Positions 32,742 through 42,429 of a DNA stretch of 46,350 nucleotides are shown here, piece by piece; the stretch's first letter is position 1; the number at the start of each line of letters is the position of its first letter. The translations under genes and the position numbers were made by a program. Source of the stretch: Acidobacteriota bacterium (GTDB lineage Bacteria > Acidobacteriota > Terriglobia > Acidiferrales > UBA7541). The notes beneath the pieces were generated by a model, which had not been told where the DNA came from, ran no database searches, and saw only the letters and a program-made list of their open reading frames with translations. The stretch spans positions 1 through 46,350 of the forward strand of contig QHYS01000265.1 of NCBI GenBank assembly GCA_003223325.1, written 5' to 3'.

Positions 32742-33923
32742 TCAGGCTGGCGCAGTGGATTCGCTAACCACATTCTCGGTTTGATTACGCAAATGACCGT
32801 AGAGACTCTCATACAGTTCCTCGTATTCCCCGATCATCACCGAGATGTCGAAATTTTCTCTCGCTCGCCGTGCAGCGGCGGTCCCCAACGATCGCCTGGC
32901 TTCAGGGTTTTTGGCAAGAAAAGTCATAGAATCGGACAAACCTTTGACATCACCCACCTGCACGAGGAAACCCTCTTTGCCATTCTGAATCAGCTCTGGC
33001 ACGCCACCGGCAATCGTACTCACGATAGGCAAGCCCGCGGCCATGGCCTCAACTAACGAGAGTGGGCTGCCCTCGTAATCTGAACTCAAGACGAAGACAT
33101 CCATGGCGGCTAGAACATCCGGAATATCCGCACGAACCCCCAGGAAGTGAACTTGACTGGCGAGGCCTAGTTTCTGGGCCTGTTCCTCGAGTGGTCTCTG
33201 CAAAACTCCCGCTCCCACTAAGACCAAATGGGCCTTCGGGTTGCAAGCAGGACCTTGAGCGAACGCCTGCAGGAGGGTTGCGTGATTTTTTTGCAAGTCA
33301 AAGCGCGCCACGCAAACGAACAAAATATGGTCGCTAGAGAATCCCTCCCTTGCCCGCCACTCTTGTCGTGGAGTCCGAGGGCACGCATAGAGATTCGTTG
33401 GAACACAGTTCCAGATCACCTTACATCGTTCAATGCCGTATAAACGCCGCATGCTGACAGCGACTTCTTTTGACACCGCGACGGGCAAGACTTCGCCGTA
33501 CTTGAACGCAGAACGCTGAATCCAGCGCGCTCTAGGCTCGACCTCGCGTTCGGCAACATTGTTCACAGTATGTAACCACATCGAGGTACGCTTCAACAGA
33601 AGCAATGACGGTAAAGCGTAGCGCAGGACGGCGAGATGCGTGTGCACAATGTCCGGCCGATAGTCGCCTAATACGTGGTGCAGTCTGTGGTAGGTCCGGC
33701 AATCAAATCCCCTCCCTTTTCCGAGGTAAGCGACTTTCACGGCAGACTCATCTAGTAACCGGTCGAGATCGGATCCGAGTCGGCGCCAAATAGAGATGAC
33801 GGCAACTTCGAACCGCTCGCGGTCTAATCCCCTTGCGATATGGACCACCATACGTTCGGCGCCGCCCGCCCCGAGCGAAGGCACAATATGCACCACTTTG
33901 ATCTTCTTCATCATGTCGGTCAC
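32742..33923 (-). CDS. GT4 glycosyltransferase
   Basis: A 393-residue GT-B enzyme: KVVHIVPSLGAGGAERMVVH near the N-terminus, DIVHTHLAVLRYALPSLLLL, VAVSKEVAVSMRRLYGIER, FVCVARFDLQKNHATLLQAF and the EX7E site YEGSPLSLVEAMAAGLPIVS. It would add a sugar to the lipid-linked repeat unit. The start may be the first ATG or one of the next two Met codons a few residues on (MTDMMKK). Gap to the O-antigen ligase upstream is 25 bp. Confidence 0.9.
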   Translation of the reverse strand: MTDMMKKIKVVHIVPSLGAGGAERMVVHIARGLDRERFEVAVISIWRRLGSDLDRLLDESAVKVAYLGKGRGFDCRTYHRLHHVLGDYRPDIVHTHLAVLRYALPSLLLLKRTSMWLHTVNNVAEREVEPRARWIQRSAFKYGEVLPVAVSKEVAVSMRRLYGIERCKVIWNCVPTNLYACPRTPRQEWRAREGFSSDHILFVCVARFDLQKNHATLLQAFAQGPACNPKAHLVLVGAGVLQRPLEEQAQKLGLASQVHFLGVRADIPDVLAAMDVFVLSSDYEGSPLSLVEAMAAGLPIVSTIAGGVPELIQNGKEGFLVQVGDVKGLSDSMTFLAKNPEARRSLGTAAARRARENFDISVMIGEYEELYESLYGHLRNQTENVVSESTAPA

Positions 33924-33948
33924 TCCGAAATCCGGAGCGGAGTTCGTC

Positions 33949-35358
33949 TTAGAGATTTTCGTTTGAACGGGACAAGATCCACTCTTTAGCGTCGAAAACG
34001 CTCACCGAAAAGCGAGTGATGTGACTTGCGAATGAGCTCCTGATAGGCAACCAATTGCGGAGATGCGAAGGAAGATTAGTCAGCATTGCAAGGAGCGTAC
34101 AAAGAGGTGCTGCCGGAGCATGATTCTGCCGACGCACCTTCTGGCTCAAACAGGCGTTTTGTGACAGTAACAACCCAAACAACAACCACGTTGGTTTACG
34201 CGCTTCCCAACTTAGACTGGAAACCCCCACTATCCAAACCGCGAGACATACAAGCCACAGTCTCTTGGGAAGCCAGGGTAATTCCCTAGTAGAATGCAGG
34301 AGGACCCCCAGCAAAACACAAAAAATGCCAAGGCCAATCACGCCTAGCTCAACGAGCACTGACAGAAAGGTGTTATGTGCAACATTCGGCACGACTAGAA
34401 TGTGTCTCACGCTAGGCAGGTAAGCACCTGCTCCGACACCAAGGAAAGGATGCTCCCGAAAAACCTCAAGGCCAGCCGCCCAAATGGACTTACGTCCACT
34501 CAGATCACCCGCTAGAAGCTCTTTGGGAATTGTGGATAATCGATCCCAGGAACTGGCAGGTACCAAGATAGGTGCGGCGGAAATGAACAGCGCTGCTGTC
34601 AGTAAGATGGCCGTCTTTTGGCGCCATTTCAAGCGTCTGGCAGTTAATGGTACGATAGATAAAGCCACCGCAACTGCCAAGACGCTACCCCTGGCAGCGC
34701 TCAGTAATATGGCCGTCCCTGCGAGCACAAGTTGTGCTCTGTAAAGCCAAGCCATTCGCCTCCCGGTCCGGATGAGCAAACAATATGAGATCGGGATGCT
34801 TAGAGCCATGATTAGTCCAAGGTCATCGGGATTTAAACCAGCACCAGCATAGCGTTGGTACGCAGCTTCGTTGTGGTGAATAAACTGGTAAATCGTATCT
34901 ATGCCCGGGACGAGCGTACCGAGGACATAAGCCTGCAACAGTCGGATCTGATGCCCCGCATCAGGTAGGAGCTGCCATATCAGCCAAACCATAATCAACA
35001 AGCGCAGATAGACAGGAACTTCTATTACAGTTAACTCGGGGTCGAGGGTCCACAGGTAACTCATTGCGGCCCACATCACGAATAGACCCATTAGCACATG
35101 GCCCGTGCTTAGGCGCCTAAGTCTTCCTTTTTCGATTATTGCTAGGATAGCGACTCCCGAAGCGAGTGTTCCAACCGCGAGCCCTACGGTACCAACAGCG
35201 GGGATCATCACGTTTTCCCAAGGAATGACGAACACCAGGAACCAAAGTGAAATGAATGCCAGCTTACCGAGACACGAAAACTGCTCTTCCCCGACCGCGG
35301 AATAGGCGTTGGGCTTGTGAGACTGCGGCACTCGTTGTCTAATCGCCTGAAGAAACAT
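33949..35358 (-). CDS. O-antigen ligase / Wzy-type polymerase family membrane protein
   Basis: A 469-residue protein with about ten to twelve hydrophobic helices. The C-terminal third holds the Wzy_C-type landmarks: AAGLEVFREHPFLGVGAGAY, VPNVAHNTFLSVLVELGVIG and GLGIFCVLLGVLLHS. The His in AHNTFLSVLVELG and the upstream periplasmic loop with SWDRLSTIPKELLAGDLSGR match WaaL/Wzy families. It either polymerises repeat units or ligates the chain to an acceptor. With one flippase, one chain-length regulator and no second candidate in the window, the polymerase role is more likely. The C-terminal 70 residues after the last helix are an unusual soluble tail. Confidence 0.85.
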   Translation of the reverse strand: MFLQAIRQRVPQSHKPNAYSAVGEEQFSCLGKLAFISLWFLVFVIPWENVMIPAVGTVGLAVGTLASGVAILAIIEKGRLRRLSTGHVLMGLFVMWAAMSYLWTLDPELTVIEVPVYLRLLIMVWLIWQLLPDAGHQIRLLQAYVLGTLVPGIDTIYQFIHHNEAAYQRYAGAGLNPDDLGLIMALSIPISYCLLIRTGRRMAWLYRAQLVLAGTAILLSAARGSVLAVAVALSIVPLTARRLKWRQKTAILLTAALFISAAPILVPASSWDRLSTIPKELLAGDLSGRKSIWAAGLEVFREHPFLGVGAGAYLPSVRHILVVPNVAHNTFLSVLVELGVIGLGIFCVLLGVLLHSTRELPWLPKRLWLVCLAVWIVGVSSLSWEARKPTWLLFGLLLSQNACLSQKVRRQNHAPAAPLCTLLAMLTNLPSHLRNWLPIRSSFASHITRFSVSVFDAKEWILSRSNENL

Positions 35359-35439
35359 ACCTTAACGACACTGTCTCAAATGAGAGTGTGTGATCGGGTG
35401 AGTCTGGGTGGTGTTTGGGTGAATGTGGGTTGAGCGAAT

Positions 35440-36195
35440 CTATCGCGTAAGAACCATAAGCGACCAGCCACCAAATACTCTGACGGTCATGTCAGCGTCA
35501 AAGGCGTAAGACACGCTTCGTGCGGATTGCAGCAACAAACGCGTGAACGATCGAGCCGGGCCGTTAAATGAATACGGAGTATAGAAATAATCTACGATCT
35601 CATGCGTCGTGTCTGTCAACGCCGCCAGTGCCGTGTCCTTTGTAAAGTGATGTATATGCCCGACGGTCTTCCGCTGTTTGAGTATCGGAGAAGATCGAAA
35701 AACTGACTGGACGGAGAGATCTAGTGGAATATGGAATATCTTGTATTGCCCCTTTCTCCGCAGCTGTCTCAAGAAGCCAAGGTAATCTTCCACGTGCTCA
35801 AATACGTCGATCGCCAGGACTAGGTCAAAGTAAGCTTCATCATTGTGGAGGGGGTTCGCGAGTCGAAAGCGCAACCTGTCCTTTTCTCTCGTTTGGCAAA
35901 GCCGAAACGCTTGCGGAGAGATTTCGTATCCAGTGAATGAACAATCATTTGGCATGAGAAGGTGGAGTTGATGGAGTACTTCTCCGGTGCCGCACCCTAC
36001 CTCACAGACCGACTTCGGGCGAAGCTGATTTCTTTGAATACATTTGAAGATCTGCCCCGCTTTCCAAGGGGAGTCTTCAACGTGCCACGTTGGATTTAGC
36101 TCAAGATACGCGCCGTCTCTATATAGATCCTGGCTGGAGTTAGAGCTTATCGGCGCCGGTGTAGAATCTCTGGACATCGCAGTCATCGGAAACAT
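35440..36195 (-). CDS. Class I SAM-dependent methyltransferase (paralogue of 23630-24433)
   Basis: A 251-residue protein: LELNPTWHVEDSPWKAGQIF, SVCEVGCGTGEVLHQL, GYEISPQAFRLCQ, YFDLVLAIDVFEHVEDYLGF, YKIFHIPLDLSVQSVFR and VGHIHHFTKDTALAALTD. Each of these has a near match in the protein at 23630-24433, so the two arose by duplication and probably methylate related positions. It lies between the flippase and polymerase genes, with gaps of 111 and 81 bp. Confidence 0.85.
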   Translation of the reverse strand: MFPMTAMSRDSTPAPISSNSSQDLYRDGAYLELNPTWHVEDSPWKAGQIFKCIQRNQLRPKSVCEVGCGTGEVLHQLHLLMPNDCSFTGYEISPQAFRLCQTREKDRLRFRLANPLHNDEAYFDLVLAIDVFEHVEDYLGFLRQLRRKGQYKIFHIPLDLSVQSVFRSSPILKQRKTVGHIHHFTKDTALAALTDTTHEIVDYFYTPYSFNGPARSFTRLLLQSARSVSYAFDADMTVRVFGGWSLMVLTR

Positions 36196-36306
36196 TGGCT
36201 GCTAGAGACTCACTTCAGAGGACTATTGGTCTGAAAACAGGCCACAGACAACTCCTTTCCCGACTTCACCGTGGCTCAGTTTCCGGTCTTCTGTCACCTT
36301 CCGTGG

Positions 36307-37719
36307 CTATTCATCTCCTTTGGATTGGAGTGTGCGGGTCGCATAAGCCCAGGAGGGTTTTGACCAATACTCAAGAGAACCTTGGTCCGGAATTCCATAA
36401 TGCTCAGGAGCTTGTTGCGAGATACGGGCGTGTTGGCGCATTCCCATAACTAGAATCACGACGCTCCCAGTTACTTGCAAGATTGTACCGACGAGCATTG
36501 CGATAACCGCTCCCATGAGGCCCCGCCACGGAACCAAGATATAGCTAAGTGCTGCGACGCCGACATTCGTCAGAGTGAACAGTACGATCTGCGAATCGTA
36601 ATACTTGGCAGCAGTCATCGCGGTTCCCAAGGACATGGCCATGTATCCGAAACCTGCAACCACCATGAGCCAAGGAAGCAGTTCTGCGCGGTTGGCGTAT
36701 TCGGGTCGCAGGAGTAAAGTAAGGATCTCTCGTCCAGCGACGCAGGCGACAGCAACTCCGCACGTTCCCAATGCCACCCCCACTATAAGGAGCTTGCTCA
36801 GCAATGAGCGAAACTTTGTAAGGTTTTCTGTGGCGTACGCTCTCGCTAATCTGCTGAAGACGGCCAGCCCAAGCGAGGACGCCACCAAGTCTCCAGCTGC
36901 ACGCATGGACGCGATCGCCGAGAAGATGCCCAAGGATCGCTCCCCGAGAGCATGCTCGATGAAATAACGGGGAAGGGCGGTATTGAGCGACACCAATGCC
37001 CAAAGGATTCCCAGACGGAAGTTGCAAGACAGCAATTCGCCTTGGGTCCTTGGATTCCAGCGCGGCATCAGGGCTTCGTGTCGAAAAAACCATTTCGACT
37101 GTGCGACTAGGCCATGGGTACGCTCGCGAATGTCATAGCACAAAAGCATGATCGCCCGCGCAAATACAATACCCGCAATTCCCCATCGAAGGTCGCTGGT
37201 GAGATAAACTCCGACCGTCAGTCCAAGCGCGGAGAGCCCCGATCTTGCCATCAACGACTTTGAGATCCAATCCAGTCGGTCGTGCTGCTGTAAGCGCCCA
37301 TGAAACATATCGCTGATGGCTTCGATGGCTTGCGCCACGCCTACCAACAGAATCACAGTGCTCAATTGTCGACTGTATCCTACAACCCGTGTGATCGCGA
37401 AAATAATGAGCAGTGCGAGCCCCGTAGTCAGCAGACGGATGCTCAAGTAATGGCCAAAATGAGTCTGCTCTTGGACGTCCGAAACCAGAGCCAACCGCAA
37501 TTGCAAGTTCGCCATCCAAAAAACGGGAACAGCAATAGCGACGCCGAGCGCATACTGCCCGACAAGCTCCGGGTGTGTTAGTTTAGCCAGTAGCATCAAT
37601 ATCGCCAGCTGGCTACCGGCATAAACAGCATTTCCCAACAGGCTCCAGCTGAAGTCCGCTCGCAAGGAGGAGCGCTCGGGCGGCTGCATAGCCAGGGGCG
37701 TTGGAGCTTTAGCCTTCAT
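36307..37719 (-). CDS. Wzx-like polysaccharide flippase (MOP superfamily)
   Basis: A 470-residue membrane protein with about twelve to fourteen helices and the usual N-terminal LGNAVYAGSQLAILMLLAKL with THPELVGQYALGVAIAVPVF, followed by a cytoplasmic-style RTHGLVAQSKWFFRHEALMP and further helix pairs such as LLIVGVALGTCGVAVACVAG. It would move undecaprenyl-diphosphate-linked repeat units across the inner membrane. Its start overlaps the 3' end of the BY-kinase gene by 11 bp, indicating translational coupling of export genes. Confidence 0.88.
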   Translation of the reverse strand: MKAKAPTPLAMQPPERSSLRADFSWSLLGNAVYAGSQLAILMLLAKLTHPELVGQYALGVAIAVPVFWMANLQLRLALVSDVQEQTHFGHYLSIRLLTTGLALLIIFAITRVVGYSRQLSTVILLVGVAQAIEAISDMFHGRLQQHDRLDWISKSLMARSGLSALGLTVGVYLTSDLRWGIAGIVFARAIMLLCYDIRERTHGLVAQSKWFFRHEALMPRWNPRTQGELLSCNFRLGILWALVSLNTALPRYFIEHALGERSLGIFSAIASMRAAGDLVASSLGLAVFSRLARAYATENLTKFRSLLSKLLIVGVALGTCGVAVACVAGREILTLLLRPEYANRAELLPWLMVVAGFGYMAMSLGTAMTAAKYYDSQIVLFTLTNVGVAALSYILVPWRGLMGAVIAMLVGTILQVTGSVVILVMGMRQHARISQQAPEHYGIPDQGSLEYWSKPSWAYATRTLQSKGDE

Positions 37720-40045
37720 CTCCAGCGATCCCTCCTCTCTGACTCACCCCGCCATAACCTGCGTAATAACCTCCGTAACCGTAACGCCCGCCGGTCTTCG
37801 GATCCCAGCCGTTCAGGATAGTACCGAGCACGCGCGTTCGATCTTTGGCGAAACACTCGGTAGCGAATAATGCGCTTTCGAGGGTGGTTTGCCCGGCGCG
37901 GACCACTAGAATGACGCCATCAGCAAGGTGGCCCAGGACACGAGCGTCTGCCAGTTGGGTTACCGGGGGCGCATCAACGATGACCATGTCAAACTCCCTC
38001 CGCAGAAGCGCCAACAGCTCGGACATGCGGCGAGAATGAAGGAGGCGTGTGGTGTTTGTGGTGCTGCTTCCGGCGGGCAGCACGTAGAGACCGGAGATTG
38101 CGGTCTCACAAAGAAGCTGCTTGATGTGAACGATGTCATTCACAGATAGAATGCTACTCAGTCCCCGGTTGTTACACAGGCCAAAGACTTTGTGCAATCT
38201 TGGGCGGCGCAGATCACCGTCAATCAACAACACTCTTCTACCAAGCTCAACTATGGCAATGCTCAGATTGCTTGCCACAGTCGTCTTCCCCTCACCTTGG
38301 CAAGGGCTAGTAACGACTATAACTTGAGGAAGGTCTCCGTTTTGGTTGGCTAAGAGAATGGAGGTCACAGTGGCACGGTAGCAGTCAGCCGAGAGCGATG
38401 ATTTGCGGTTCCAAGCGGCCAGTTCGGGACGATCATCCAAATGGCTTTCTAGGACGAGTTCAGAGGAACCGGCCTCCATCGCCAACGCCGGATTTGCCTG
38501 CTTATGGTTAGCGATTTGCCGCGAGTGCTTGATTTCGGCGGAGGTTATCACACCCAGTTCCGATATGTTTAAATAAACGTGCGCGTCGCCCGGAGACTGT
38601 ATCCGGCGGTCAAGACGTTCCCGGAAGAGCACCAATCCAAGAGCCAGGAAAAACCCGCCGAACATCCCAAGAGCCGCGTTCATCGGCAGATTTGGTTTGT
38701 AGGGCAGTCTTGGGACCTCGGCGTGGTCAATGACGAGCACATTACTGGCTCGCATCGCAGTGGCCAATTCCGCCTGTTTCACGCGCTCTAACATCGCTTC
38801 GTAGAGCTGCCGGCTAGAATCCACCTCCCCCTTTAGCGTCCTGTAGCGAATGGCTTTGCTGGACTGATCCGCCGCGATCATCTCTTGATCTGCATAGGCT
38901 TTCGCCAGGAATTCCTCGCGCTGACGTGCGGCCGAGTATTCGCTGCCGATGCGGCGCAGGATCAGCGTGCGTTGGTTCTTCACGGCGGACTGTAACTCGG
39001 CAATCTGCGCTTGCACACGCTGCACCTTGTAGTGTGCCGGGGTAAGGGTTGCGGTCAGCTCAACGAACTGCCGCTGCAAATCGGTCAGCCTCAGGCGGTA
39101 TTCGCGTAACGTCGGGTCATCCAGCATTTCCGGGAGCGATTCTACCGGCGTGCTCTTTACCTGTTCGAATTTTGCCTGCTTTGCGATGCGTTCGGCCTGG
39201 GCCTTCGTGAGCTCGCTCTGCAGCTCCACGAGACGGGCATCCGAGACGTTGTCCTTCTCTGAAGTGAACGTCAAACCGGATGTGCGCGCATAATCCTGGA
39301 GCTGCGCTTCAGACTGTTCCAGCTTGGCCTTCATCTCGTCTAGTTTGACAGTCAGATGTTCAGCCGTACGCTGGAAGGCCTTCAAGCGCATCCCCTGGGT
39401 TTCTTCGATGAATTCGCTCGCCAGCGTATTCGCAAAGTCCGCTGCTAACTTGGGATCCGGCGATTCGTAAAGTACCTCCAGCACGCGCGTGTTGCCGGCG
39501 GCGCGCACGGTCAGGTTGCGTTCTGCTTGGTGGACTAATTCGTCCTCCGGGACGTGCTGGGAGTTCGACAATCTGAGCATCCGACGTACAATCGAGTGGC
39601 TCTTCCTAGCTTCGCGTAGGTTCAACTTCTCGATTACGCGCTCGAGCAGTGATTCGCTCTGGAGCAGTTTGACCTGTGTTTCGAAATACGAAGCGCCTGT
39701 GGTGTAGTCGTCTGCAGTGACAGTGGGATCCACGCTCTTTAGATCCAGGAAGTTCTCGTTGAAATCCTGTATCTCGAGTGAAGTTCTGGCGCGGTAAACC
39801 GGCGTCTGCACCAGGCCGATCAGAATCGCAGCGATCAGCCCCGCCAGTGTAACGAGCAATAGCATCTTCTTGTGGCGGATCAGTATGCGCCAATAGTCCA
39901 GGAAGCTGTCGTAACCTCCCGCCGTGGCGACCTCTCTATTAGGCGGCGACTCCACCCACCCGCACAACGGGGCACTTCGCTCTATTTCCCGCTGGGGCGG
40001 GTGTCCGTTCGTCTTCTCTAGAGGAAATTTAGAGGATTCCGACAA
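37709..40045 (-). CDS. Polysaccharide co-polymerase with tyrosine autokinase domain (Wzz/BY-kinase)
   Basis: A 778-residue protein. A Wzz domain begins after about residue 45 (SFLDYWRILIRHKKMLLLVT with the first membrane helix, then the VYRARTSLEIQDFN motif). A long coiled-coil periplasmic region follows (about 200-430). The second helix has the proline-rich PRLPYKPNLPMNAALG just before it. The cytoplasmic BY-kinase domain has Walker A SPCQGEGKTTVASN (about 578-591), Walker A' VLLIDGDLRRP, Walker B VIVDAPPVTQ and a C-terminal Tyr/Gly tail GGRYGYGGYYAGYGG for autophosphorylation. It controls chain length and export with the Wza-like protein upstream (gap 18 bp). The start is TTG with a GAGAG site 6 nt before it. 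Confidence 0.93.
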   Translation of the reverse strand: MSESSKFPLEKTNGHPPQREIERSAPLCGWVESPPNREVATAGGYDSFLDYWRILIRHKKMLLLVTLAGLIAAILIGLVQTPVYRARTSLEIQDFNENFLDLKSVDPTVTADDYTTGASYFETQVKLLQSESLLERVIEKLNLREARKSHSIVRRMLRLSNSQHVPEDELVHQAERNLTVRAAGNTRVLEVLYESPDPKLAADFANTLASEFIEETQGMRLKAFQRTAEHLTVKLDEMKAKLEQSEAQLQDYARTSGLTFTSEKDNVSDARLVELQSELTKAQAERIAKQAKFEQVKSTPVESLPEMLDDPTLREYRLRLTDLQRQFVELTATLTPAHYKVQRVQAQIAELQSAVKNQRTLILRRIGSEYSAARQREEFLAKAYADQEMIAADQSSKAIRYRTLKGEVDSSRQLYEAMLERVKQAELATAMRASNVLVIDHAEVPRLPYKPNLPMNAALGMFGGFFLALGLVLFRERLDRRIQSPGDAHVYLNISELGVITSAEIKHSRQIANHKQANPALAMEAGSSELVLESHLDDRPELAAWNRKSSLSADCYRATVTSILLANQNGDLPQVIVVTSPCQGEGKTTVASNLSIAIVELGRRVLLIDGDLRRPRLHKVFGLCNNRGLSSILSVNDIVHIKQLLCETAISGLYVLPAGSSTTNTTRLLHSRRMSELLALLRREFDMVIVDAPPVTQLADARVLGHLADGVILVVRAGQTTLESALFATECFAKDRTRVLGTILNGWDPKTGGRYGYGGYYAGYGGVSQRGGIAGDEG

Positions 40046-40063
40046 CGGTTGCTCTCGTTAAGT

Positions 40064-41086
40064 TCAAGGCACGCGCCAGATTAGCAAACCCGATCCGGTC
40101 TGCACTGCCGCTTCGATCGCGCGCAGTGCGGTTTTTCTACCGATGCTACTAGGAATAAACAGAATGTCATCTCCGAGGAGCGGAACGTCTCCCGACTTTC
40201 CGCTGAGAATCTTCTTGACATCCACGGCAGTCTCGACGCGCTGATGGGTCTGGGCATCCAGCCGAAGGATCCTGGAGCGTCGCGTGTCCGCAGTCCCGTT
40301 CAACCCCTCGGCCAGTGAGAGCGCTTGCAGGACCGATATGGACTGGTCCTGCCCCAGGACGAAACCTCCGGAGCGCTTCACATCGCCAATCACGTACACC
40401 ATTTCCGCCTTGGGAACCGAGATGACGTCATGCGGAAAGATCGGAATGTTCCCTTGCGGGTTTTCGGCGTCCATGATCTGTTTCAGGTTGACTTCGCCCA
40501 CGCTGAATTGCCCCGAGGGGTCCAGCTTTGCGTTCGGCAACGGAATGCAACCCCACTCGATCTGCCGCGTGATGCGGATGCTATAGCCCGCATCGATTCG
40601 GATGCCCCCGGCTAGTGAAAGCATCTCGAGCAGCGTCTTGTGTCCCTGCACCTGATGAACGCCCGGCGTGTTTACAGCCCCTAGGAGGGAGACAGGCTGG
40701 CTGTGCAGCTCCTTGATGCTGATGGCAACTTGCGGGTGACGAATATATGTGCTGAGCCGTTTGTTAAGCTCTTGCTCGGCCTGCTCGACGGTCAGGCCCG
40801 CCACGGGCACGCGGCCTACCAGCGGTACCTGGATATTGCCGTTGCCGTCGATGCGTGCCGTCTTGTTTGCAGGTTCCTCAAATTCCGGCTCCCCAATTTC
40901 GACCTCGTCATCGGGTCCAAGGAGGTAAGTCGAACGTATCTGGCTATCACAGTTCACCTGCGCCTGGCCCATCCTAGGAGCTGAAGTGTTTTGCCCGGAG
41001 GCAACCACAGCCAAGAAGAGTGCCAGGCTGAGCCAGGCCACTCTCCAGATCCGTATCCGTTCCGCCTTTCCCTCATCGTTTCGCAT
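40064..41086 (-). CDS. Polysaccharide export outer-membrane protein (Wza-like, SLBB domains)
   Basis: About 340 residues from the ATG at 41086 (MRNDEGKAERIRIW, then a signal peptide ending VVASGQ); the frame is open to 41185 and an ATG at 41104 is an alternative. The polysaccharide-export motif is YLLGPDDEVEIGEPEFEEPA and IDGNGNIQVPLVGRVPVAGL with TVEQAEQELNKRL. Two SLBB domains follow: VSLLGAVNTPGVHQVQGHKT and VYVIGDVKRSGGFVLGQDQS. The C-terminus has GDDILFIPSS and ends without the long membrane-spanning helix of E. coli Wza. No lipobox Cys is visible. It forms the outer-membrane exit together with the BY-kinase encoded next. Confidence 0.85.
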   Translation of the reverse strand: MRNDEGKAERIRIWRVAWLSLALFLAVVASGQNTSAPRMGQAQVNCDSQIRSTYLLGPDDEVEIGEPEFEEPANKTARIDGNGNIQVPLVGRVPVAGLTVEQAEQELNKRLSTYIRHPQVAISIKELHSQPVSLLGAVNTPGVHQVQGHKTLLEMLSLAGGIRIDAGYSIRITRQIEWGCIPLPNAKLDPSGQFSVGEVNLKQIMDAENPQGNIPIFPHDVISVPKAEMVYVIGDVKRSGGFVLGQDQSISVLQALSLAEGLNGTADTRRSRILRLDAQTHQRVETAVDVKKILSGKSGDVPLLGDDILFIPSSIGRKTALRAIEAAVQTGSGLLIWRVP

Positions 41087-41181
41087 AACTCCATCCAGCA
41101 CCATGGCCCAGGTCACCACCTGTGGAGAATGAGTGCCTCTTGGGAAGACCTGAGTCCACCAAAATCTCCAGGCCATAGCGC

Positions 41182-42429
41182 TCAAACTGCCGCGGTTTCC
41201 TGTCCGCGGAAGCGATCGGTCCAGTCACAATGCGCGGCCAGACCACGAGACTCCCCTTCCAATATTTCGAGCAGCGTCTTCGATACATAGCCGATTTGCT
41301 CCTCGGTTGCCGAGGAGAACATCGGGAGGACCAGGCAGGTGTTCGAGGCTGCCTCGGTGTGCGGGAGGGGCCCCTGTTGCGCAAGGTGCCCCTCCTGGAA
41401 GCAGGGTTGGAGATGGATCGCGGGAAAATAGGATTGGCAGCCGACTCCTCTTGCCCGCAACTCACTGAGCACCCGGTCGCGGACCGAACCGTCCGGAACA
41501 GCTGCAGGGGGAAGCAATTGGACGGGGTAGACAAACCAACTGCGCTGGCAATCCGGGACCGATGGCGGGAGCTTAAGTAAAGGATGGCCGCCAAGGGCCT
41601 GTTCATAGAGCTGGGCCACCCTCATCCTGCCGCCGAGCAGTTCTTCTATACGTTCGAGTTGTGCCAAGCCAAGTGCGCTGTGGATGTCACTGAGGCGGTA
41701 GTTATACCCAAGGCGTACGTGCCGCAGCCAATAGCCTTCCGGGCCCCGGCCCTGGTTGCGCATGCTGCGACAAAGCATCGCAGTCGGTTCGTCGTCGGTC
41801 ACAATCATCCCGCCTTCACCGGTGGTCATCTGTTTATTCGGATAAAAGGCGAAAACTCCAATGTCCCCAAGCGTCCCGACTGGGCGACCTTTATACTGTG
41901 CTCCCAACGCTTCACAGGCGTCTTCAATGACGCGCAGGTTGTATTTGCTGGCGAGGTCCAGGATGGAGTCCATGTCACAAGGGAGGCCGAACACGTGCAC
42001 TGGGAGAATGGCCCTCACCTTGAGTCCGGTAAGCACATCCCTGAGCGTGCCGGTTGTCGGATCAACGATGCAGCGCTCCTCAATGAACCGATGAACTTCG
42101 CGCGAGTCGAGGTTGAGAGTATGCGGATCAATATCGACAAAAACCGGTAGTGCGTGTTCGTACATAAGACAATAGGAAGAAGCGACAAAGCTGAATGCGG
42201 TCGTGAGAACCTCGTCTCCAGCTCCGATCCCGAGAGCACGCACGGCTAGGTGCAGCGCGGAAGTTCCGCTGTTCACGGCAATCGCATATCGTGCACCCGC
42301 GTAAGCGGCGAACTTCTCCTCGAATTCCGCCACCCGCGGCCCCAGACTGAGCTGGCCGGACCACAACACCCGGGTCACGAGGTCCACTTCGCGTTCAGTA
42401 ATATCAGGACAGGAGAGTGGCACGTTCAT
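41182..42429 (-). CDS. DegT/DnrJ/EryC1/StrS aminotransferase (nucleotide-sugar aminotransferase)
   Basis: About 415 residues from the ATG at 42429, which has a GGAGAG site 5 nt upstream. PLP-dependent fold type I: SGTSALHLAVRALGIGAGDE, DEVLTTAFSFVAS, VIEDACEALGAQYKGRPVGT with the PLP-contacting Asp, and FAFYPNKQMTTGEGGMI with the Schiff-base Lys (about residue 199). It would aminate a 4-keto-6-deoxy nucleotide sugar, as PglE does. The gene starts inside the end of the upstream dehydratase gene (26-bp overlap), so the two enzymes are made together and probably act consecutively. Confidence 0.9.
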   Translation of the reverse strand: MNVPLSCPDITEREVDLVTRVLWSGQLSLGPRVAEFEEKFAAYAGARYAIAVNSGTSALHLAVRALGIGAGDEVLTTAFSFVASSYCLMYEHALPVFVDIDPHTLNLDSREVHRFIEERCIVDPTTGTLRDVLTGLKVRAILPVHVFGLPCDMDSILDLASKYNLRVIEDACEALGAQYKGRPVGTLGDIGVFAFYPNKQMTTGEGGMIVTDDEPTAMLCRSMRNQGRGPEGYWLRHVRLGYNYRLSDIHSALGLAQLERIEELLGGRMRVAQLYEQALGGHPLLKLPPSVPDCQRSWFVYPVQLLPPAAVPDGSVRDRVLSELRARGVGCQSYFPAIHLQPCFQEGHLAQQGPLPHTEAASNTCLVLPMFSSATEEQIGYVSKTLLEILEGESRGLAAHCDWTDRFRGQETAAV

